Shown: positions 16,212 to 25,658, counted from the first letter of the stretch. The stretch is DNA of 42,341 nucleotides from an uncultured Porphyromonadaceae bacterium (GCA_947174335.1 CAMWIM010000013.1:1-42341); one strand, 5' to 3'. Translations and numbers: made by a program. The notes: a model not told the origin generated them from the sequence alone.

Positions 16212-17672
16212 ATGAACGGCGAAATTCTAACAATATTGACTTGGTGTCTCACGGCAGCAGTCTTTATCACTACAATTATTGTGGTGGTGGTCGTTATATC
16301 GGAGAACCGCAACCCTGTGCGCTCGCTCGCATGGGTAACAGTTTTGCTTGTCGCCCCTGTTATCGGACTGTTTCTATATTTTATATTCGGGCGCGACATC
16401 AAAAACAAGCGCGCGGCACTGTCACGCAATCTAAAACGAAAACTAAAACATCGTGAACGGTCGGTAAAGCCCAACATTGACCGTATTCCATTCTCAGAAA
16501 AATCACTCGGAATCATTCGTATGGCAGACAGCGTTTGCAGTGCCACAGTCCACTTTAACAACTCTGCCAAAATTTTTGACTCGGGCAAAGAAAAATTTGA
16601 CAGCCTTTTTGAAGATATCGAGAACGCCCGAAACTATATTTTCATTCAATATTACATAATCGGTAACGATGAGACCGGTCAAAAAATGGCTCAACTTCTA
16701 ATGAAAAAAGCTCGTGAAGGTGTCAAGGTTCACCTCATCTATGACCCGGTCGGTTCAGCATCGTCGGGGAAACGTTTTTTCAAAGAGATGGAGGCTGCCG
16801 GGATTAAAGTCAAGCCATTCATGCTCGTCAGATTCCCCATTTTTGGCACTCGCATCAACTGGCGTAACCATCGCAAACAAGTGGTAATTGACGGTTCAAT
16901 CGCATACGTTGGCGGAATGAACGTTGCCGACCGATATATTACCGGAGGCAAATCATTTGACTCATGGCGCGACATTCACGTTCGTGTAACCGGCCCAATC
17001 GTGTTGGGTGTTCAACGCTCTTTCATTACCGACTGGAGCTTTATGAGTAGCAAAGCCGGCGAACTCCCCGAAGCCGATTTCAACATCGACATTCACAAAT
17101 CATACCCGACAAAAGACGAAAAATCGCTGACCATGCAGCTTGTCAGAAGTGGTCCGACAAGCCAATGGTATAATATTGAGCTGATCTATCTTAAAGCGAT
17201 ATCAAGCGCACGTCAACGTGTCTATCTTGAAACTCCATATTTTCTGCCGACCGAGGGTCTTCTTAACGCATTGCAAACGGCATCATTGAGCGGTGTCGAT
17301 GTCCGCATACTCATTCCACGAAAAAGTGACTCTCCTATATTGACACTCGCCTCGGCAAGCTACATCGCCGAGTGTTTGCGTGCCGGAATCAAAGTATATC
17401 GCTACACTCCCGGAATGTTACACAGCAAAATGCTCATCATCGATGACGAACTCGTTTCAATCGGTTCGACCAATTTTGACTTCCGCAGTTTTGAACACAA
17501 CTTTGAGTTGACCATGCTCATCTACTCGACTGAGTTCAATCAGCAGGCGACTGAAATTTTCCGCCACGGATTATCTCAAGCTGAACGAGTCAATGCCGCC
17601 GAATGGGCTACCCGTGGCAGAATGACACGCATGAAAGAGTCGTTAACAAGACTTTTTGCACCGATTTTATAA
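16212..17672 (+). CDS. cls: Cardiolipin synthase (phospholipase D type)
   Basis: Condenses phosphatidylglycerol, or PG with PE, into cardiolipin in the inner membrane. 486 residues. Two N-terminal membrane helices (ILTWCLTAAVFITTIIVVVVVI and VTVLLVAPVIGLFLYFIFG) are followed by two PLD domains, each with an HKD motif: NHRKQVVIDGSIAYVGGMN at about residue 219 and HSKMLIIDDELVSIGSTNFD at about residue 401. Both HxK(x)4D sets are intact. The start is ATG, with a terminator behind it. It opens the long plus-strand run of envelope-related genes; the next gene is 33 nt away. Confidence 0.95.
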   Translation: MNGEILTILTWCLTAAVFITTIIVVVVVISENRNPVRSLAWVTVLLVAPVIGLFLYFIFGRDIKNKRAALSRNLKRKLKHRERSVKPNIDRIPFSEKSLGIIRMADSVCSATVHFNNSAKIFDSGKEKFDSLFEDIENARNYIFIQYYIIGNDETGQKMAQLLMKKAREGVKVHLIYDPVGSASSGKRFFKEMEAAGIKVKPFMLVRFPIFGTRINWRNHRKQVVIDGSIAYVGGMNVADRYITGGKSFDSWRDIHVRVTGPIVLGVQRSFITDWSFMSSKAGELPEADFNIDIHKSYPTKDEKSLTMQLVRSGPTSQWYNIELIYLKAISSARQRVYLETPYFLPTEGLLNALQTASLSGVDVRILIPRKSDSPILTLASASYIAECLRAGIKVYRYTPGMLHSKMLIIDDELVSIGSTNFDFRSFEHNFELTMLIYSTEFNQQATEIFRHGLSQAERVNAAEWATRGRMTRMKESLTRLFAPIL

Positions 17673-17705
17673 ATGTAACTCTGTATAATTTTAAAACAAT
17701 ATATC

Positions 17706-18293
17706 ATGCTCCAGTTTAAAACAACCGACACCGCATCATATTCAGCTCCCGAACAAGCCCAAATGGCAATTGAGGGGGGATGTCGTTGGATTGAACTTTC
17801 ATCCAAACAAAACGATAACGCAACATCGCTCCGCGATATAGCTCTCGAAATAATACCGCATTGCACTGAAAAAGATACTTTTATGACAATCGACCACGAT
17901 GTCAACCTCGTGAATGATTTGAAAGTTCACGGTGTTCACTTGACTCCGGGCGATATGCTTCCTAAAGAAGCTCGTGAATTTCTTGGACCTCATGCGGTTA
18001 TCGGTGTGACAGTTACCACTCCCGACGAAGTTATCGCCCTCAAGAGTGCCGATATCGACTATGTTCGTGTCGAAGGCTATCCCGAGGTCTCTCTTGACGA
18101 ATACAAACAGTTTGTCAACCGTGTGCGCGAAGCCGGAATCACAACCCCGATTGTGGCAGCGGGACGCATCTCTGATGAAGACATAAAACCGCTCTTGAAC
18201 GCCGGTGTCAGCGGAATCACAATCTCTGACGCCGTTGTTGAATCGACCGACCCGACCGCCTACATCACACACTGTCTTGACTTGACAAAATAA
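17706..18293 (+). CDS. Divergent ThiE/TenI-like (beta/alpha)8 protein
   Basis: A 195-residue protein with the overall pattern of the thiamine-phosphate synthase/TenI superfamily: GGCRWIELSSKQ in place of the WIQLRxK loop, KVHGVHLTPGDM for xADGVHLGQeD, ADIDYVRVEGY, and PIVAAGRISDEDIKPLLNAGVSGITISDAV for the PVVAIGGI...AGaxGvAvxSAI phosphate-binding end. The T-x-T-K loop that follows GPxF in true ThiE is not recognisable, and the R of QLRxK is replaced. No other thiamine gene is nearby. It may be a TenI-like or otherwise repurposed member rather than a working ThiE. It lies between cls and the flippase-like gene. Confidence 0.7.
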   Translation: MLQFKTTDTASYSAPEQAQMAIEGGCRWIELSSKQNDNATSLRDIALEIIPHCTEKDTFMTIDHDVNLVNDLKVHGVHLTPGDMLPKEAREFLGPHAVIGVTVTTPDEVIALKSADIDYVRVEGYPEVSLDEYKQFVNRVREAGITTPIVAAGRISDEDIKPLLNAGVSGITISDAVVESTDPTAYITHCLDLTK

Positions 18294-18306
18294 CACACGA
18301 TTAGCG

Positions 18307-19353
18307 ATGACCGAATCCAAACCACAGACCCGTTCAGGCATTATTCTCAAAATCATTTTGCCGGTTCTGATAGGACTCGGTGTGGTTGTCTGGCTCTTTT
18401 ACAAAGAATTTAATGTTGAAGCACTTGCTCAAATTAGCTTTACTCCCTATGCTTGGTTTTGCCTGTTCTTGGCATTAGTTGCCGTTTTCATGCGTGACTT
18501 TGGCATGGCATGGCGATTTAGAATACTCACCGACCACGATTTGCGATGGAGCCGGGCTGCAAACGTTACGATGCTTTGCGAATTTACCTCGGCAATCACT
18601 CCGACAAGTGTTGGTGGGAGTGCGCTCAGCATGATTTTTCTTAATCGAGAAGGAATCAACATCGGACGTGCCACGACATTGACGATGACAACCCTGTTTC
18701 TTGACGAATTATTCTTTGTGATTTCAATTCCCATAGTCTTTCTCATCGTACCTTACAGCGATCTATTCGGATTTGGCAGCCGCGAATTTCTTGATGGTAT
18801 AAAAATAGTATTTGGGATTGTCTATGCCGTGATTGCCGCATGGACCGCTATACTTTTCTTTGGTATTATAGCCAAGCCTAAGGCTATCAGACATCTGCTC
18901 ATCCGGCTATTTTCACTCAAACTGCTCAGGCGTTGGCTTCCTGCCGTAACGGAATTAGCCGACAATATGGTAACGACTGCACGCGGACTGAGAAGTCGAA
19001 ACTTTACTTGGTGGCTCAAAGGGTTTGGATCAACTGCGTTCTCTTGGATTGGACGTTACCTTGTAGTCAATGCGCTGTTCCTCGGTTTTGTACCGGGTGC
19101 TTCTCAATTGACCGTCTTTGCTCGCCAATTTGTCGTTTGGGCACTCCTGATGTTCTCCCCTACTCCCGGTGGCAGCGGACTTAGCGAATGGCTTTTTAAA
19201 GAATACTATGGCGACCTGATTTCAGGTGCCGGAGTCGTCTTTATTCTTGCAATTCTCTGGCGACTTCTCTCATATTATATATATTTGGTAATCGGAATTT
19301 TCTTAATTCCTTCATTTCTCAACAACAAAAAATCAATTAAAAATAATGACTAA
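18307..19353 (+). CDS. Flippase-like membrane protein (LPG-synthase TM / UPF0104 family)
   Basis: A polytopic membrane protein of 348 residues with about eight hydrophobic segments (ILPVLIGLGVVVWLFYKEF, TPYAWFCLFLALVAVFMRD, and so on). Hallmark family motifs are FTSAITPTSVGGSALSMIFL (the E/S-x-x-P-x-x-x-G-G loop of the AglD/MprF N-domain family) and the late LLMFSPTPGGSGLSEWLF. Members move or modify lipids such as undecaprenyl- or glycerol-linked species. The substrate here is unknown. The gene overlaps kdsB by 8 nt, so the two are coupled, which suggests an LPS- or glycolipid-related role. Confidence 0.85.
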   Translation: MTESKPQTRSGIILKIILPVLIGLGVVVWLFYKEFNVEALAQISFTPYAWFCLFLALVAVFMRDFGMAWRFRILTDHDLRWSRAANVTMLCEFTSAITPTSVGGSALSMIFLNREGINIGRATTLTMTTLFLDELFFVISIPIVFLIVPYSDLFGFGSREFLDGIKIVFGIVYAVIAAWTAILFFGIIAKPKAIRHLLIRLFSLKLLRRWLPAVTELADNMVTTARGLRSRNFTWWLKGFGSTAFSWIGRYLVVNALFLGFVPGASQLTVFARQFVVWALLMFSPTPGGSGLSEWLFKEYYGDLISGAGVVFILAILWRLLSYYIYLVIGIFLIPSFLNNKKSIKNND

Positions 19354-20110
19354 ATTTATTGGCATCATACCTGCCCGATATGCATCGGGACGCCTTCCGG
19401 GGAAACCACTTCTCGACATTGGAGGTAAACCGATGATTCAACGTGTATTTGAACAAGCTTCCAAGGCTCTTGGAGCAGACAAAGTCTGGGTTGCAACCGA
19501 CGACCAACGCATTTTTGACGCCGTAATCGCCTTTGGTGGTCAAGCCGTTATGACCTCTGAAAACCATCGCAGTGGCACAGACCGCATTGCCGAAGCCGCC
19601 TCTAAAATTGGAGCCGATACCGATGTTGTCATAAACATTCAAGGAGACGAGCCTTTCATCGACCCTGAACAAATAAAACTGCTTGCAAACAGCTTTGACT
19701 CACCGGAGACTGATATTGCAACCCTAATACGCCCCTTTGACCCAACTGAAGGATTCAACCATTTGGAAGACCCAAACAAGGTTAAAGTCGTCAAAGCCGA
19801 AGATGACCGCGCATTATACTTCAGCCGGTCGGTAATTCCATATCTTCGTGGAGTTGAGAAAGATAAATGGGTATCGACTCATCAATATTTCATCCACATC
19901 GGAATGTATGCCTATCGAACAGAGGTTCTCAAAGAAATCACCCGACTTGCTCCGGCTCCGCTCGAAGTTGCCGAATCGCTCGAACAGCTCCGTTGGATCT
20001 CAAATGGTTATACAGTCAAAGTAAGTCAGACAAACCGCACCACAATCGGTATTGATACCGCCGAAGACCTCGAAGAAGCGCGTCGATACTGCATAGAAAA
20101 CAACTTATGA
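19346..20110 (+). CDS. kdsB: 3-deoxy-manno-octulosonate cytidylyltransferase
   Basis: Activates KDO to CMP-KDO for the LPS inner core. The 254-residue length is typical. N-terminal nucleotidyltransferase motif IIPARYASGRLPGKPLLDIGGKPMI, then SGTDRIAEAA, VINIQGDEPF (metal/nucleotide site) and SRSVIPYLR all match KdsB. It starts within the end of the upstream gene and overlaps the downstream gene as ATGA (start of the M16-like gene inside its stop). This is tight translational coupling across the run. Confidence 0.97.
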   Translation: MTKFIGIIPARYASGRLPGKPLLDIGGKPMIQRVFEQASKALGADKVWVATDDQRIFDAVIAFGGQAVMTSENHRSGTDRIAEAASKIGADTDVVINIQGDEPFIDPEQIKLLANSFDSPETDIATLIRPFDPTEGFNHLEDPNKVKVVKAEDDRALYFSRSVIPYLRGVEKDKWVSTHQYFIHIGMYAYRTEVLKEITRLAPAPLEVAESLEQLRWISNGYTVKVSQTNRTTIGIDTAEDLEEARRYCIENNL

Positions 20111-21390
20111 AACTCGACCGCACTACCCCGCCACAGGTCAACGACTTCGGGCATCTCAACATACCCTTACCCCGGACAACAATGCTTCAAAACGGTATTG
20201 TTCTCCACGTTATTGATGCCGGAACTGTCCCTGTGAATAACATATTTGTTTCGTGGAATCGCGGTGAAGCCGATGTTGATTCGCCGGCTGCTCTTAATCT
20301 GATGATGTCATGCCTTACCGAAGGAACATCACGGTTGTCAGGCGCCGAAATTGCAGATATTTTTGAGTCAAACGGCTCATGGATAAAATTCGGGACATCG
20401 CTTCATCAATCATTTGTAACAGCCTACTCCCTGAACTCAAATGTCAAAGAAATCATTCCGGTTTTAATCGACATCATCACCGATCCGGTTTTTGACAATG
20501 AGGTTTTTGAGATAAAGAAAAACAAATATATAACTGAAAAAAAAATAAAGCTCGAAAAGGTGCTTTATCAGGCGGCTCTCGGTGCGATAGAACTTAACTA
20601 TGGCAAAAATCACCCATTTGCCGTCGAAGAATCACCCGAAGAAATCGAGCTGATTAAGCGTGACACGGCTGTCAGATTACACAATGACATTATCGCCACC
20701 TACCCTCCTGTCATATATCTTTCGGGACTTATTGACAATCAACTGCTTGACTTTATAATCGAGTCATTCTCAAAGCTACATTTCAAGCAACCGGCATCGC
20801 CCTATAAAGTTGTTGAACGAAATCAGGCACCAGCCGGCTCTGTTGCCTGCAAATCAATGCCCGATAAAAAGCAGAGCGCAATTAAAATAATTATCCCGAC
20901 TATCCCGCTTGATCATCCCGATTATCTGCCTTTACAAATTGTCGTTACAGCCCTCGGTGGTTACTTTGGAAGCCGTCTGGTTACAAACATACGTGAAGAA
21001 AAAGGATATACCTATGGCATAACGGCACGACTGCTATCGCTCAAAGAAGGTTGCTCGGTATCAATTACTTGTGAATGTGACAACTGCTATGTTGATGCCG
21101 TCATTGACGAGACTAAAAAAGAACTGAAACGACTTGCGACCGAACCGATGGACGAGTCGGAACTGAGAACGGTTGTCAGCTACATTAAATCGTCGCTTGC
21201 ATCATGTCTCGATAATGCTTTTTCGTTAAAAGAATACTTTCAAAGTCTTTTCATAGTCGACAAAGCCCCGTCTGAATTTTATGAATTACAGGAAATTTTA
21301 CAAAAAATCACTCCTGACGATATTCAAAACATTGCCTGTAAACATCTCAATCCCGACAAAATGCTTGTTTCTATTGCCGGAAATTGTTAA
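20107..21390 (+). CDS. M16-family (insulinase-like) protein lacking the zinc motif
   Basis: A 427-residue two-domain M16B-like protein without a signal peptide. The N-domain aligns with the M16 core (NNIFVSWNRGEADVDSP...EGTSRLSGAEIADIFESNGSWI). However, where the HxxEH zinc site should precede the EGT loop, the sequence reads ALNLMMSCLTEGT, so both His and the catalytic Glu are absent. The C-domain keeps the R/Y substrate-binding signature FGSRLVTNIREEKGYTYG. In known heterodimeric M16B systems such subunits lack catalysis and pair with an active partner, but no partner is encoded in this window. Function may be as a partner subunit or scaffold. Confidence 0.85.
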   Translation: MKLDRTTPPQVNDFGHLNIPLPRTTMLQNGIVLHVIDAGTVPVNNIFVSWNRGEADVDSPAALNLMMSCLTEGTSRLSGAEIADIFESNGSWIKFGTSLHQSFVTAYSLNSNVKEIIPVLIDIITDPVFDNEVFEIKKNKYITEKKIKLEKVLYQAALGAIELNYGKNHPFAVEESPEEIELIKRDTAVRLHNDIIATYPPVIYLSGLIDNQLLDFIIESFSKLHFKQPASPYKVVERNQAPAGSVACKSMPDKKQSAIKIIIPTIPLDHPDYLPLQIVVTALGGYFGSRLVTNIREEKGYTYGITARLLSLKEGCSVSITCECDNCYVDAVIDETKKELKRLATEPMDESELRTVVSYIKSSLASCLDNAFSLKEYFQSLFIVDKAPSEFYELQEILQKITPDDIQNIACKHLNPDKMLVSIAGNC

Positions 21391-21404
21391 ATAAACTCCG
21401 ACTT

Positions 21405-23684
21405 ATGATTACATCTTTAATTGCAGCACTCCTGGTTATGGCTTCATCACTCGACACAAACAAAATTACATATACCGACAAAGACGGTTATCGAGCCGTT
21501 GAACAAACTGCCGGACCAACCCTCGGCTACAGCCCGACTTCAGGAGTAAAAATCATTGAAAAAAATGGTCTCGCCTTCAAAAGTTTTGACGGAAGCGACA
21601 CGCTACTGCCATACGAAGACTGGCGTTTACCAGCTCACGTACGAGCAGCCGATCTTGCCTCTCGGCTTTCAATAGATGAAATCGCAGGTTTGATGCTTTA
21701 TTCCCAGCAAAACCGCTTGCCGATGGCTAATGACACCTATGATGGTAAGCCATACATACAAAGCGGTAAAAAAGCATGGGATATCAGCGACAGTCAACGC
21801 TCGTTCTTGCTCAACGACAATGTTCGTCACGTCCTTGTTTCAACCGTCGAAAGTCCCGAAACTGCAGCACGATGGAACAATAACGTTCAGGCACTCGTTG
21901 AAGGTACAAATCACGGAATTCCTGCAAACAATTCATCAGACCCTCGACACTCTGCTTTTCAAGATGCTGAATTTGCTCCCGGAGCCGGAGGCTCACTCTC
22001 GATGTGGAGCAACCTTATGGGTATCGCTGCGTCGTTTGACCCCGCTATGATGCGCCGTTTCGGACAAATCGCCTCAGAAGAGTATCGTGCCCTCGGATTA
22101 GCCACCGCACTTTCCCCTCAGGCAGACCTCGGCACCGATCCCCGTTGGTATCGATTTAACTCAACGTTTGGAAACGATCCCAAACTTGTTCGCGATCTTA
22201 TAAAAGAATATTGCGATGCCTTTCAGTCAAATTCGATTGATGACAGTAATTGGGGAAACGGGAGTGTTAACGCAATGGTAAAACACTGGCCCGGTGGCGG
22301 TTCGGGCGAAGGTGGACGTGACGCCCACTATGGTAACGGCAAATTTGCCGTCTATCCCGGCGGATGTATGGCTGACCACATGCTCCCATTCAAAGAAGGA
22401 GCTTTCAAACTCGACGGAGCCACACGCCAAGCGTCAGCCGTAATGCCTTATTATACAATCTCATATAACCAGACTTCGGAAAACGTCGGCAATTCTTTTA
22501 ACCGGGAATTAATCACTGACAGCCTACGCAACGGATGTGGTTATGACGGCGTTGTATGCACCGACTGGGTAATCACAGACGACCCGGTTGACCCGGGCAA
22601 ACACTGGTCAAAACCGTGGGGCGTTGAAACAATGACTGTTGCCGAGCGTCACTACAAAGCCCTTATGGCAGGCGTAGACCAATTTGGCGGTAATAACGTC
22701 AAAGCACCCGTAATTGAAGCATACGAAATCGGATGTCGTGAACACGGCGAACAATGGATGAGAAAACGTATGGAAGAATCAGCTACTCGTCTGCTTCTCA
22801 ATTCATTCCGTGTCGGACTCTTTGAAAATCCATACGTTGATGTTGAAAATACAAAACGTATTGTCGGCAATCCCGAATGGATGAAAGAGGGCTACGATCA
22901 GCAGCTAAAGTCAATTATTATGCTGAAAAACCATGATAACATTCTACCTATCAAGAAAAAAGCGAAAGTCTACGTTCCCAACCGCAAAGTTCCAGCCATG
23001 CGTAACTTCTGGGGAGGAACCGATCCTGCCCGCGATTATTCTCCAATCGAAAAAGACATTCTCGACAAATACTTTGAAACGGTTGACACTCCCGACAAAG
23101 CCGACTTTGCAATCGTCTTTATGGAATCGCCTAAAAGTTATCGTGCCGGCTATGACCCGGAGGATAAAGAAAAAGGAGGGAACGGATATATTCCCATCAC
23201 TCTCCAATATCGCCCATATACCGCAACAACAGCACGTGAACACAGCATTGCTACAGACCCGTTTGACGGCAATACAGACCGTTCATATCGCGGAAAGAGT
23301 GTTAAAACCATGAATGAGTGTGAACTCGACATTCTCGAAAGCGTCCGCCGACAAATGGGAGACCGACCGGTAATTGTTATCATGGCAATGAACAATCCGA
23401 CCGTAATGACCGAAGTTGAGCCACTCGCAGACGCAATACTAATCGGTTTCAGCGTTCAAAATCAGGCTTTCCTCGACCTCATCTCAGGCAAAGCCGAGCC
23501 TTCGGCACTCCTCCCGTTTGAACTACCTGCATCAATGGAAGCTGTCGAACGACACTGTGAAGACCGACCCCACGACATTACCCCATACACCGACGCTGAC
23601 GGAAACACTTACTCCTTTGGCTACGGACTAAACTTCCAAGGTAAAATCAATGATGCCAGAGTAACACGCTACGCAAAACAATAA
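21405..23684 (+). CDS. Glycoside hydrolase family 3 protein
   Basis: An exported beta-glycosidase of 759 residues from the ATG at 21405; the open frame extends to a TTG at 21384. Signal peptide MITSLIAALLVMASS. Family 3 elements in order: N-terminal barrel with LSIDEIAGLMLYSQQ, ALSPQADLGTDPRW (the classic R-W/Y substrate region), VKHWPGGGSGEGGRDAHYG (KH and catalytic-pocket region), and CGYDGVVCTDWVI carrying the nucleophile Asp387. The C-terminal alpha/beta sandwich starts at LKSIIMLKNHDNILPI. Substrate (beta-glucoside, xyloside or other) cannot be fixed from sequence. No SusC/SusD pair is adjacent, unlike typical polysaccharide loci. Confidence 0.9.
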   Translation: MITSLIAALLVMASSLDTNKITYTDKDGYRAVEQTAGPTLGYSPTSGVKIIEKNGLAFKSFDGSDTLLPYEDWRLPAHVRAADLASRLSIDEIAGLMLYSQQNRLPMANDTYDGKPYIQSGKKAWDISDSQRSFLLNDNVRHVLVSTVESPETAARWNNNVQALVEGTNHGIPANNSSDPRHSAFQDAEFAPGAGGSLSMWSNLMGIAASFDPAMMRRFGQIASEEYRALGLATALSPQADLGTDPRWYRFNSTFGNDPKLVRDLIKEYCDAFQSNSIDDSNWGNGSVNAMVKHWPGGGSGEGGRDAHYGNGKFAVYPGGCMADHMLPFKEGAFKLDGATRQASAVMPYYTISYNQTSENVGNSFNRELITDSLRNGCGYDGVVCTDWVITDDPVDPGKHWSKPWGVETMTVAERHYKALMAGVDQFGGNNVKAPVIEAYEIGCREHGEQWMRKRMEESATRLLLNSFRVGLFENPYVDVENTKRIVGNPEWMKEGYDQQLKSIIMLKNHDNILPIKKKAKVYVPNRKVPAMRNFWGGTDPARDYSPIEKDILDKYFETVDTPDKADFAIVFMESPKSYRAGYDPEDKEKGGNGYIPITLQYRPYTATTAREHSIATDPFDGNTDRSYRGKSVKTMNECELDILESVRRQMGDRPVIVIMAMNNPTVMTEVEPLADAILIGFSVQNQAFLDLISGKAEPSALLPFELPASMEAVERHCEDRPHDITPYTDADGNTYSFGYGLNFQGKINDARVTRYAKQ

Positions 23685-23703
23685 AAACTTAGATAGCATT
23701 CTA

Positions 23704-24600
23704 ATGATGAATAAAAATACATTAATTTGTATGTTATTTGCCTTACTACTTGTTTCATGTGGTAAAACAAATAATGGCACCATGAATGTAGCGACCTATA
23801 ATATACGCATTATCAACAAACAAGACAGCATCGATGGCAATGGATGGACTCTACGACTTCCACACATAGCTAAACTTGTGAAATTTCATGAGTTTGATAT
23901 ATTTGGAACTCAAGAGGGTTTGAAACCGGCGTTAGACGACTTGAAATCAATTCTACCCGGCTATGATTATATTGGTGTTGGTGCCGACAACGGAGCTGAT
24001 GCCGGCGGTCACAACGCAATCTTTTATGACACAGATAAATTTGACTTGCTTGACGACGGAACTTTCTGGCTTTCAGAGACACCCGACACGGTATCGTTTG
24101 GATGGGACGCAGCCTATCGACGAGTTTGCACATGGGGTATATTTAGACACCGCGATTCCAATTTCCGATTCATCTATTTTAACCTCCACTTGGATCACAT
24201 CGGATCAATCGCTCAAGCCGAAAGCTCAAAACTCATACTCAGCAAAATAAAGGAAATGCCCGAATCTCTTCCGGTAGTTTTAAGCGGAGACTTCAACGTT
24301 GACCAAAATAGCGAAAGCTACCAACTTATAAATGAATCGGGAGTGTTATGCGATGCCTACAACACAGCACTTCTTCGCTACATTAATTCCTCGACTTTCA
24401 ACAATTTCGATCCAAACGGTTCTTTCATGACTTCGACAGGTGATTTTCAACGCATCGACCACATATTTTTATCTCCCGATTTTAAAATCCAAAGATATGG
24501 AGTACTAACTGACACCTACCGTAACCAATTGCCTGACAGCACAATCACTGTGCGAGTTCCTTCAGACCATTATCCCGTTGTGGTAACCGTAAAAATCTAA
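23704..24600 (+). CDS. Endonuclease/exonuclease/phosphatase-family lipoprotein
   Basis: An exported phosphoesterase of 298 residues. Lipoprotein signal MMNKNTLICMLFALLLVSC, with lipobox LVSC (Cys19). Family motifs: NVATYNIRI (Asn-metal region), FGTQEG (Glu metal ligand), YFNLHLDHIG (catalytic His region), VVLSGDFNVD (Asp/Asn pair), QRIDHIFLS and VPSDHYPVVVTV (SDHxP). All catalytic residues of the DNase I-like superfamily are present. In Bacteroidetes, members of this lipoprotein type are often phosphodiesterases or glycolipid/sugar phosphatases; the substrate here is unknown. It is the last gene of the 16212-24600 run, 19 nt after GH3. Confidence 0.9.
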   Translation: MMNKNTLICMLFALLLVSCGKTNNGTMNVATYNIRIINKQDSIDGNGWTLRLPHIAKLVKFHEFDIFGTQEGLKPALDDLKSILPGYDYIGVGADNGADAGGHNAIFYDTDKFDLLDDGTFWLSETPDTVSFGWDAAYRRVCTWGIFRHRDSNFRFIYFNLHLDHIGSIAQAESSKLILSKIKEMPESLPVVLSGDFNVDQNSESYQLINESGVLCDAYNTALLRYINSSTFNNFDPNGSFMTSTGDFQRIDHIFLSPDFKIQRYGVLTDTYRNQLPDSTITVRVPSDHYPVVVTVKI

Positions 24601-24647
24601 ACTTTTATCAATTTCAGCCGCATTACCAACCGTACTCGGCAACCGAC

Positions 24648-25613
24648 TTAAACCGGTTTAAACAGTTTGTTTATATCGGTTACAAAGTCGTTAAACATAT
24701 TCTTAATCGGAGTTACAATCGGTTTGAATTCAGTGTTTTTAGGCGATGCGTAGAGTTTGATTCCGCCGTGATTACATTGTATTTGTATAGCTCGCTCCAT
24801 AACCAATGGTTCGCCATCAATATGAACAGGTCCGTCAGAGTTACGGGTAATCACAGCCGTTGGAGCCCTAAACGTATGAATCATAACGTTTTTGTTTATG
24901 TATCCTGTCATCAGGTCAAGACCAAATGCAGCCGCATCGGCGGGAGTTCCGGCATGAACGATTGTAAAATCAAGCAAGCCATCGGTTATTGATGCCTGTG
25001 GGGCGATATATGCGTTGTTGCCATATTGCGAGGCATTGCAAACAGCAATCAAAAAGGCTTTCTCAGTCAAGACCTTACCGTTGGCACTGATTGTATATTC
25101 TTGGGGTTTATAATTCAAATATTCATCAATCGCGCTTTTAATATACATCATCTTACCGCGACGGTTCTGGCGGGCAAATCGATGACTAACCGCCGCATCA
25201 AATCCAACGCCAAACGTACAAAAAAATGGGCGATTGTTTACTTCGCCATAGTCACAATCGACAATATTTCTTTGAGAAATAATATCAACGGCGCGATCAA
25301 TATCCATCGGAATATTAAGATGTCGAGCCAACCCGTTACCCGAGCCTGCCGGAATGATTCCAAGCGCAACATTTGTATTGCACAATCCTGAAGCTGTCTC
25401 GTTGACTGTTCCGTCACCCCCAATGGCTACTACCGAATGGAACTCTTTTGCCGCCGCCTCACGCGCCAACTCGGTTGCGTGTCCCGGTCCGGTTGTAAAT
25501 TTGATTTCCACATCAAATCCAAGCTCGGCAAGCCGTGACTCTATACGTTCAGCCACCCCTTGCTTACCGCCGGTGCCCGAAATCGGATTTATGATGAGTA
25601 ATGTTCTTTCCAT
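24648..25613 (-). CDS. Diacylglycerol/lipid kinase-family protein
   Basis: A cytosolic YegS/DagK-type kinase of 321 residues. N-terminal NPISGTGGKQ is the phosphate-binding loop, and AIGGDGTVNETASGL at about residue 63 is the GGDGT nucleotide site. GIIPAGSGNGLARHL follows, and the C-terminal beta sandwich contains the YGNNAYIAPQASITDGLLDF pattern. Likely phosphorylates diacylglycerol, a sphingolipid base or a related lipid, which fits the lipid theme of the neighbouring cls. Convergent with the upstream lipoprotein gene. Its stop codon sits in the palindrome TTAAACCGGTTTAA (24648-24661). Confidence 0.92.
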   Translation of the reverse strand: MERTLLIINPISGTGGKQGVAERIESRLAELGFDVEIKFTTGPGHATELAREAAAKEFHSVVAIGGDGTVNETASGLCNTNVALGIIPAGSGNGLARHLNIPMDIDRAVDIISQRNIVDCDYGEVNNRPFFCTFGVGFDAAVSHRFARQNRRGKMMYIKSAIDEYLNYKPQEYTISANGKVLTEKAFLIAVCNASQYGNNAYIAPQASITDGLLDFTIVHAGTPADAAAFGLDLMTGYINKNVMIHTFRAPTAVITRNSDGPVHIDGEPLVMERAIQIQCNHGGIKLYASPKNTEFKPIVTPIKNMFNDFVTDINKLFKPV

Positions 25614-25650
25614 CCAGTTTAAAAGGTGGGTTAATATACTTTTGAGACTG

Positions 25651-25658
25651 CAAAATTA
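25651..25658 (-). promoter_or_regulatory. Possible -7 element for the lipid kinase
   Basis: On the minus strand, TAATTTTG (TAnnTTTG), about 38 nt upstream of the ATG. No matching -33 TTG at the right spacing, so low confidence. The 300-nt gap 25614-25913 otherwise shows only AT-rich sequence with no gene or clear hairpin. Confidence 0.4.

Noticed and set aside
24648-24661. Palindrome TTAAACCGGTTTAA as an operator
   Set aside because: It overlaps the stop codon of the lipid kinase between convergent genes, with no promoter nearby; probably chance or a weak terminator part.
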